DNA of 11,339 nt from an uncultured Clostridia bacterium. GTDB lineage: Bacteria; Bacillota; Clostridia; Oscillospirales; Ruminococcaceae. A program made the position numbers and the translations under genes. Under the pieces are notes generated by a model that ran no database searches, was not told where the DNA came from, and saw only the letters and a list, made by a program, of their open reading frames with translations. Where the stretch lies: NCBI GenBank assembly GCA_945910715.1, contig CAMDZU010000019.1:1-11339 (forward strand), in the 5' to 3' direction. Shown here one piece after another: positions 6,468 to 11,339 of the stretch; within the stretch, counting starts at the first letter, position 1; the number at the start of each line of letters is the position of its first letter.

Positions 6468-7472
6468 TTATTGCTTGTTTCTGACCGTTTTCAGGTATCT
6501 GAGGTAAACTGCTTTGTAAAACATATAAGGACACAGCACCAAAGAGAGCTGTATTTTTCTTGTAATGCCAATATATTTATCATTCCATATTTCAAAGAAA
6601 TGCTTTTTTACGGCGGCTCTTGTTTGTTTCAGATATGCCTTGTCTTTGTGGCCGCTTCGAATCATTATATTCAGAACCACCACCAGCCAAAATGTATATC
6701 CCACATTAAGATGCACAGGCTTTTCCAGGCCGTGAATTTTCGCAAATTCATAAACCTCGTTTACTGCGTCCACAAGGTTCATGGTTTTCTCGCTGAACTT
6801 CATTCCTCCTATGGAAGACTCTCTGTGGCAGTACACATAAAACTTGTAATTTGTACTGCATATTTTTTCTGCGGACGCAATAACCTTATAATTCGTAAAC
6901 ATATCCTCATACAGCATATCCCGGGGATATGAAATATTCTTGAACAGATCCTTTTTAAAGATTTTGTTGCAGGTAATTACATCTATATTATTAGGCAGAA
7001 GCATTTCATCAAGAGCTTCGGCTGCCGTAAACAGCTTTATTTTTTCTTCGCAATCATTGGAATAGTGAATATCCGGACAATCCGCTCTATCCTCATAATT
7101 ATCTATAAAGCCAAAGCACATTATGTCCGTATGGTCTTTAATAAGCATGGGCATTAAATGGCTGTAAAGACCGGGAAGCACATAGTCGTCGCTGTCAATA
7201 AAGGATATGTAAGCGCCCCGCGCCTCTTTTATGCAGATGTTCCGAACGGCGGCAAGGCCCTTGTTTTCCTGATTTATTAACCGTATGTATTCGTATTTCT
7301 CTGCGTATTCCCTGCAAATTGAAAGGCTGTTGTCCGTTGAGCCGTCGTTGACAATCAGAATTTCCCTGCTTTCATAATCCTGACCCACCAGACTGTCAAG
7401 GCAGCGTCTGAGATATTTCTCTACATTATACACAGGCACCGCAATTGTAAGGTCTATTTGATTTTTTTGCAT
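6468..7472 (-). CDS. Family 2 glycosyltransferase (EPS/capsule type)
   Basis: The 334-residue protein starts with the GT-A fold of family 2: TIAVPVYNVEKYLRRCLDSL (9-28), nucleotide-binding VNDGSTD (41-47) and the metal-binding IDSDDY (92-97). It would transfer a sugar from a nucleotide donor to a growing lipid-linked oligosaccharide at the inner membrane face. The C-terminal 200 residues are the variable acceptor region and do not reveal the sugar. The usual conserved Gly in the RNxG motif is replaced: RNICI at 77-81. The ATG at 7472 is chosen because it places the fold at the expected N-terminus and overlaps the upstream gene by only 19 bases; an in-frame ATG at 7523 would overlap by 70. Its ribosome binding site is weak (GGA, 5 bases away), suggesting translational coupling. 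It is the last gene of the leftward block. Confidence 0.9.
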   Translation of the reverse strand: MQKNQIDLTIAVPVYNVEKYLRRCLDSLVGQDYESREILIVNDGSTDNSLSICREYAEKYEYIRLINQENKGLAAVRNICIKEARGAYISFIDSDDYVLPGLYSHLMPMLIKDHTDIMCFGFIDNYEDRADCPDIHYSNDCEEKIKLFTAAEALDEMLLPNNIDVITCNKIFKKDLFKNISYPRDMLYEDMFTNYKVIASAEKICSTNYKFYVYCHRESSIGGMKFSEKTMNLVDAVNEVYEFAKIHGLEKPVHLNVGYTFWLVVVLNIMIRSGHKDKAYLKQTRAAVKKHFFEIWNDKYIGITRKIQLSLVLCPYMFYKAVYLRYLKTVRNKQ

Positions 7473-8296
7473 TTTTTCCACAGCTGATACCCTTCCTTGC
7501 TGCCTCTGACCATATTTCTGCAATAGTCCATTTTATGGGGAAATAAAAAGATCACCTTAAACCATTTCCAGAAATACATAATAATATTTTCTAAATGTCT
7601 GTATCTGAAAATCAGCCACACCAGACTTCTTGCCTGCATAAAATATCTGTGGGAATCGGCATATCCGTATTTAAACAGAGTTATTTTGTTGAACAGCCTG
7701 AACTCTGCCGTTTTTGCAGGGTGATGAAGCAGCTGTGCTTCTCCGCATTCGATTACCTGATACCCTGACTCGCCTGCTCTGTAACAGTAATCTAAATCAA
7801 GTCCTTCAACAAACAGCTCCTCGAGGAAGCCCCCTGATTTTTCAAACAGGGCTATGTTGTACAGGCACCCGGAGGTCATAGCCCACTTGACCCTTTTACA
7901 GCCCGCATATCCCGACGCATTACTCCTATCGTATAAATGGACAGGCGCTAAAACAGCAGCCTCGGAGGTATCGTTCTGCTCTATATACCGCTTATATACA
8001 CCCACAATGTCAGTAGCAAGAGAACTGTCCTCGTCCATAAGCAATGCCCATTGACACCCTTTTTTCTGCGCTGCGGAAACCCCGTAATTGAGAGCGGCGC
8101 ATAAGCCTATGTTTTTGTTGAAATGTTCGTAGATCACATGACAGCCGTCAATTTGTACCGCCCCGTTCACTCTTCTGTAATTATCCTCTGCGGAATTATC
8201 CAGAACAAGCAGGTAATCCACCTTGCCGATGTACTGCTTCAGATTGTCTATATCCTTTTCTTCAGGCTCGTAAAGTACCACAATTCCTGCAATCAT
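7454..8296 (-). CDS. Family 2 glycosyltransferase, rhamnosyltransferase-like
   Basis: The 280-residue protein begins directly with a GT2 fold (IAGIVVLYEP, LVLDNS at 30-35). It has the pattern seen in bacterial rhamnosyltransferases (RfbF/WbbL-like, COG1216): NKNIGLCAALNYGV at 60-73, WALLMDEDSS at 83-92 with the D-x-D at 88-90, and SGCLYNIALFEKSGGF followed by LDLDYCYRAGESGY at about 142-180. It probably adds a rhamnose or related deoxysugar to the repeat unit of a surface polysaccharide, but the donor is a guess from family resemblance. The start is supported by AAAGGTG 8 bases upstream of the ATG. Five bases separate it from the truncated GT4 gene upstream, and its end overlaps the next glycosyltransferase, so all three formed one operon. 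The C-terminal region is rich in aromatic and basic residues, consistent with membrane association. Confidence 0.85.
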   Translation of the reverse strand: MIAGIVVLYEPEEKDIDNLKQYIGKVDYLLVLDNSAEDNYRRVNGAVQIDGCHVIYEHFNKNIGLCAALNYGVSAAQKKGCQWALLMDEDSSLATDIVGVYKRYIEQNDTSEAAVLAPVHLYDRSNASGYAGCKRVKWAMTSGCLYNIALFEKSGGFLEELFVEGLDLDYCYRAGESGYQVIECGEAQLLHHPAKTAEFRLFNKITLFKYGYADSHRYFMQARSLVWLIFRYRHLENIIMYFWKWFKVIFLFPHKMDYCRNMVRGSKEGYQLWKKCKKIK

Positions 8297-8301
8297 TATA
8301 A

Positions 8302-8760
8302 TTACACCTTTAACAAATCCAGATAATAATCAAGCAGAACATGGGCCTCGGTTTCAATATCATATCCCGCTTCCGTCAGCACAGCTGTCATATCTTTTCT
8401 GACCGCCTTTTTTTCTGTTATTTCCTGCGCCCATTTTTCGGGGCTGTCCTGCAATGATAAAAAGGAAACGGAATCTGTGACCTTAACCTCCGCGGGAACG
8501 CAGGTGGAGCACACAACGGGCAATCCCGACGCCTGCGCTTCAATGGCGACAATTCCAAGCCCCTCGTATCTTGACGGCAGAACAAAGCAGTCCATAGCCT
8601 GATAAAAATCCCAGGCGTTGGATCTTCTGCCCATAAATAAGACGTTGTCCTCCAGACCGAATGTTTTCACCTTGTTTCTGATTAAATCTTCGTTTTCGCC
8701 TTCTCCCACAAAAAGCAGAACGGAGTCGGGATTTTTTTTCACCGCTTCGGGCTTCTTTTT
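8302..8760 (-). pseudogene. Family 4 glycosyltransferase, 3' fragment (5' half missing)
   Basis: Only the C-terminal Rossmann domain of a GT-B, family 4 glycosyltransferase remains, about 150 residues against 350-380 normally. Visible landmarks are NPDSVLLFVGEGENEDL, the GLEDNVLFMGRRSNAWDFY stretch, VLPSRYEGLGIVAIEAQASG with the E-x7-E motif, and a proper stop 5 bases before the next gene. The acceptor-binding N-terminal domain is absent. The frame stays open upstream to an ATG at 8844, but that stretch is hydrophobic, unlike any GT4 N-terminus, and lies antisense to another glycosyltransferase fragment, so I regard it as read-through past a breakpoint. The right edge is approximate (8745-8775). 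The piece cannot be a working enzyme on its own. The loss also removed the promoter of the leftward block, so how those genes are transcribed is unclear. Confidence 0.8.
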
Positions 8761-9057
8761 AATGAAAACAATGAACTGCAGTACATACAGGCAATAAACA
8801 GAATAATGGAAACAGACGGGCTGAATCGTGAAGTCATTGCCCATGCGTCAATGGCGAAAGCCGTTCTGGCGCTGGATTATCTTAAGGTATGCAAAGATGA
8901 TAAATCAAAAAGCGAAAAGCTTTATGCGGAACTCAAAAATAATTTTAAATATCTTGTCAGATATTCCTGCAAATACGGATTGAAAATCGGCGTCAAGAGG
9001 ATATTGCTTGGTTTATGGTATTTTTTAAGAAATCCTTTCAGAGAAAACGGCTGCTGA
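8761..9057 (+). pseudogene. Family 2 glycosyltransferase, C-terminal fragment (5' part missing)
   Basis: An open frame reads FNENNELQYIQAINRIMETD from about 8758, continues NREVIAHASMAKAVLALDYL, and ends with a basic, hydrophobic tail (LKIGVKRILLGLWYFLRNPF) and TGA at 9057. This alpha-helical, basic end resembles the C-terminal acceptor region of EpsJ-like family 2 glycosyltransferases; no catalytic GT-A domain is present in any frame before it. The ATG at 8806 has no ribosome binding site and would give only 83 residues, so I do not read it as an independent small gene. The natural-looking coding frame continues upstream of this ATG to about 8758, where the antisense GT4 coding sequence takes over. 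The left edge is therefore an approximate breakpoint. Identity as GT2 is an inference from tail composition and context. Confidence 0.6.
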
Positions 9058-9118
9058 AAATATATGGTCTGCCGCAAAAAACAGCCGATTATATGAATTG
9101 TAAGAGGTTTATGTAAGT

Positions 9119-10105
9119 ATGGTTATAGGTAAAAAAGTCAGTATTATCGTACCCGTATATAACGTTGAAAAATATCTGGACAGATGTATAGAATCCTTGG
9201 CGGAACAGACTTATAAAAATACCGAGATCATTTTAGTCAACGACGGTTCAACCGACGGGTCGTCGGATATCCTCGACAAATGGAGAAAAAAGGATTCAAG
9301 GGTTATCGTTGTAAACAAGGAAAACGGCGGTCTTTCCGACGCAAGGAACGCAGGAATAAGAATTGCCGGGGGCGATTATTTTTGCTTTGTGGATTCGGAT
9401 GATTACATTAACCGCTGTATGATAGAACACCTTATGAATTTATGCAGCGCATACCGTGTCCCCATGGCAGGCTGCGGCTATACCGTATTCTCCGAAGAAA
9501 GAATAAATCAGCCTTGTTTTGATGAAGCAAAGGCAAATATTGAAAAAATTGATTTTAAGAGCTATATGCAGAAGTATATGCAGAATGAAACGGTCAAAAT
9601 GATTACAGCCTGGGGAAAGATTTACGCCAAAGAACTCTTTGACGACATAGAATATCCCGCTAACCGTATTCACGAGGATGAGTTTACCACATATAAATTG
9701 ATGTTCAGAGCGAAAGAAGCCGTATTCAGCAATGCCCCGTATTATTACTATTTTTCCCGCGCCGACAGCATTATGGCAACAAGAAGCGTAAAAAGCAATT
9801 ACGATACCCTTTCGGCATTATCTGAGAGAGATGTCTTTTTAAGACAGGCGGACTGCGGCGGAAATATTACTGCCGATTGGGGAAAATGGCTGATAGATCA
9901 TTCTTTTTATCATTGTCTTGAATGTGTTGCCGCAAAATATCACTCTGCGGAAGCAATAAAAATGTACAGGCAGATATACAAGCAGTATTACAGGCTCATT
10001 CCGTTTTCGTTCAAAAAAACAATGTTTGTGTGGTTTTACAGAACCACGGGAAGGGTTTTCAAAATAAAGAGAAAGTTATCGGCATTGCGGAGGGATAATG
10101 GTTGA
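9119..10105 (+). CDS. Family 2 glycosyltransferase (EpsJ-like)
   Basis: The 328-residue protein has an N-terminal GT-A domain: VSIIVPVYNVEKYLDRCIES (7-26), VNDGSTDGS (40-48), ENGGLSDARNAG (68-79) and the metal-binding VDSDDY (91-96). The remainder is the usual family-specific region with a tyrosine-rich helical stretch and a very basic tail (FKIKRKLSALRRDNG), which may touch the membrane. Its role is addition of one sugar to a lipid-linked polysaccharide repeat unit on the cytoplasmic side; the sugar is not predictable. All motifs are intact, including the RNAG that is altered in the leftward paralogue. The ATG at 9119 has AAGAGG at 9102-9107, 11 bases away, somewhat long. The stop TGA overlaps the TTG start of the flippase gene, indicating coupled translation. 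Confidence 0.92.
   Translation: MVIGKKVSIIVPVYNVEKYLDRCIESLAEQTYKNTEIILVNDGSTDGSSDILDKWRKKDSRVIVVNKENGGLSDARNAGIRIAGGDYFCFVDSDDYINRCMIEHLMNLCSAYRVPMAGCGYTVFSEERINQPCFDEAKANIEKIDFKSYMQKYMQNETVKMITAWGKIYAKELFDDIEYPANRIHEDEFTTYKLMFRAKEAVFSNAPYYYYFSRADSIMATRSVKSNYDTLSALSERDVFLRQADCGGNITADWGKWLIDHSFYHCLECVAAKYHSAEAIKMYRQIYKQYYRLIPFSFKKTMFVWFYRTTGRVFKIKRKLSALRRDNG
10089..10094 (+). promoter_or_regulatory. Ribosome binding site that fixes the TTG start of the flippase
   Basis: GGAGGG lies 7 bases before TTG at 10102, inside the last codons of the preceding gene. The nearby ATG at 10098 reads only four codons to a stop, and the next in-frame ATG (10153) would cut into the first membrane helix. The site therefore supports TTG as the start. 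Confidence 0.75.
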
Positions 10106-11339
10106 GTATTAAATTTGAAACCGGACTGAATAATAAAAGGGTCGGGATAAATATGGTTTTCAGTATAATTGCGTTTGTACTGAATCTGTTCATCAACTTT
10201 TTTATTACGCCGTATATTACGGAAAATCTCGGTTCCGACGCCTATGGCTTTGTGAAGCTTGCAAACGATTTTGCAAACTACGCTTCCCTGGCAAGCATTG
10301 CCCTGAATTCCATGGCAAGCCGATTTATTATGCTGGAAAGGGAAAAAGGCAATACCGACGGCGCACAGAGATATTACGCGTCAATTACAATCGCCAATAT
10401 TTTTCTCTCGGCAATACTTCTGATTCCGTCTGCACTGTGCGTATTCCTGATTGATAAGGTTCTTAATATACCCGAAAGCTTAGTGCCGGACGTAAGGCTT
10501 ACCTTCGCTGTAACATTTATCGGTTTTTTGCTTAATCTGGCATTCTCCACATACAGCAATTGCTACTACCTGACCAACAGGCTTGATATAAATTCTATAC
10601 AGAATATGCGTGCAAATCTGCTGAGAGTAGTGATCATTCTCATATTGTTTACCGTTTTTTCTCCCGGTATTACATTTATGGCAATAGGCGGATTGGCGTC
10701 TGCCGCATTTCTTGTTGGCGCAAACATCTGGTATCACAAAAAGCTGACCCCCGACCTTTCCTTTGACCGAAAAAAGTTCGATTGGAAGGCTGTTAAGGAA
10801 GTAGTTTCATCGGGGATATGGAACAGCATAACAAAGCTCAGTCAGATTTTTTCATCAGGACTGGACTTGCTGGTAAGCAATCTGTTTATCGGATCTGCCG
10901 AGATGGGATATCTGTCAATTGCGAAAACCATACCAAACCTGATTGCAACCCTTAACGCTACCGTTGCAAACGCATTCAGCCCCAATATGATGCAGTTATA
11001 TGCAAAGGGGGATATGCAGCAGCTTAAGAAAGCCGTTATATCGTCAATGCGCTTTATGTGTATATTTGTTACGGTGCCTACGGCAATACTTATTACCATG
11101 GGCGAGGAATTCTATTCTCTGTGGGTTCCGGGTCAGCCCGAAAAGCTTATAAATATTCTTGCAATACTTACCGTTATCAATTCCTGCGTTACGGGACCAA
11201 TGCAGCCCTTATATCAGATTTTTACCATTACGAATAAAGTGAAAATCAGTTCAATTGTGATGATTGCATACGGTTTTTCCAGTATTCTGATAACCTTTAT
11301 CTGTCTTCGCACAACAGATCTGGGACTGTACGCAGTGGC
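10102..11339 (+). CDS. Wzx-type polysaccharide flippase / oligosaccharide exporter (3' end beyond window)
   Basis: An open frame of 412 codons runs from TTG at 10102 to the window edge without a stop. The protein is strongly hydrophobic with repeated membrane spans. Its N-terminus, basic (NNKRVGIN) and then a span followed by ITPYITENLGSDAYG (35-49), is typical of Wzx/RfbX flippases of the MOP superfamily. These carry undecaprenyl-linked repeat units from the inner to the outer face of the membrane in Wzy-dependent EPS or capsule synthesis. Usual length is about 470-510 residues, so perhaps 60-100 are missing off the edge. The TTG overlaps the stop of the upstream glycosyltransferase (TTGA), so translation is probably coupled. 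It belongs to the same superfamily as the MATE protein at the left of the window but acts on a lipid-linked sugar. The exact group and substrate are unknown. Confidence 0.9.
   Translation, partial: MSIKFETGLNNKRVGINMVFSIIAFVLNLFINFFITPYITENLGSDAYGFVKLANDFANYASLASIALNSMASRFIMLEREKGNTDGAQRYYASITIANIFLSAILLIPSALCVFLIDKVLNIPESLVPDVRLTFAVTFIGFLLNLAFSTYSNCYYLTNRLDINSIQNMRANLLRVVIILILFTVFSPGITFMAIGGLASAAFLVGANIWYHKKLTPDLSFDRKKFDWKAVKEVVSSGIWNSITKLSQIFSSGLDLLVSNLFIGSAEMGYLSIAKTIPNLIATLNATVANAFSPNMMQLYAKGDMQQLKKAVISSMRFMCIFVTVPTAILITMGEEFYSLWVPGQPEKLINILAILTVINSCVTGPMQPLYQIFTITNKVKISSIVMIAYGFSSILITFICLRTTDLGLYAV

Noticed and set aside
6307..6534. A 75-codon minus-strand frame spanning the hairpins
   Set aside because: It overlaps the ends of two solid genes and two inverted repeats; no start signal or known family. 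It is probably a by-product of the repeats.
8761..8844. Upstream extension of the leftward GT4 frame to an ATG at 8844
   Set aside because: The translated stretch is hydrophobic, unlike a GT4 N-terminus, and is antisense to a sensible GT2 tail. It is better explained as open frame across a breakpoint.
1..11339. CRISPR array, tRNA, insertion sequence, integrase or toxin-antitoxin pair
   Set aside because: No regularly spaced repeats, cloverleaf-like sequence, transposase or recombinase motifs, or paired small genes were found on either strand.

Overview
The window looks like a chromosomal segment of a gut-type Clostridia, most likely Ruminococcus/Oscillospiraceae-like. That placement is inferred from the Firmicutes-type ribosome binding sites, the consensus sigma-A promoters and the resemblance of the encoded proteins; no 16S or marker gene is present. 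No tRNA, rRNA, CRISPR array, transposase or integrase is visible.

Region 1 (1-3430) reads rightward. It opens with the last 29 codons of an Hsp20-family small heat-shock protein and a hairpin terminator. A near-consensus extended -10 promoter (191-219) then drives a closely spaced set: a MATE efflux protein, a two-domain GNAT acetyltransferase and a sirtuin (NAD-dependent deacylase). A palindromic hairpin (3394-3419) separates the sirtuin from the convergent next gene and can end transcription from both sides.

Region 2 (3438-6343) holds a leftward sodium:alanine/glycine (AGCS) symporter with a textbook promoter (TTGAAA, 17 bp, TGG-TATAAT). Divergent from it is a membrane-anchored NodB polysaccharide deacetylase of the PdaA/PdaB-like type with an unusual helical C-terminal tail. 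The short gap after it (6344-6467) is rich in inverted repeats and ends in a perfect 13-bp hairpin.

Region 3 (6468-11339) is a surface-polysaccharide (EPS/capsule) locus, visibly more AT-rich than the left half. Its genes lie in two divergent blocks. Leftward are a GT4 glycosyltransferase fragment, a rhamnosyltransferase-like GT2 and a second GT2. Rightward are the C-terminal fragment of a GT2, an intact GT2 and a Wzx-type flippase that starts with TTG and runs off the window. The blocks meet near 8745-8775, where two unrelated glycosyltransferase genes, both lacking their 5' ends, are joined head to head. An inversion with one breakpoint in each gene would give exactly this arrangement. A chimaeric assembly join would look the same. 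This junction is the most interesting thing in the window.

The glycosyltransferases would add sugars to a lipid-linked repeat unit at the inner face of the membrane, and the flippase would move it outward. No polymerase, initiating transferase or chain-length regulator is visible, so the locus must extend beyond the window or has been broken up. I see familiar protein families in a rearranged setting, not a clearly new system.
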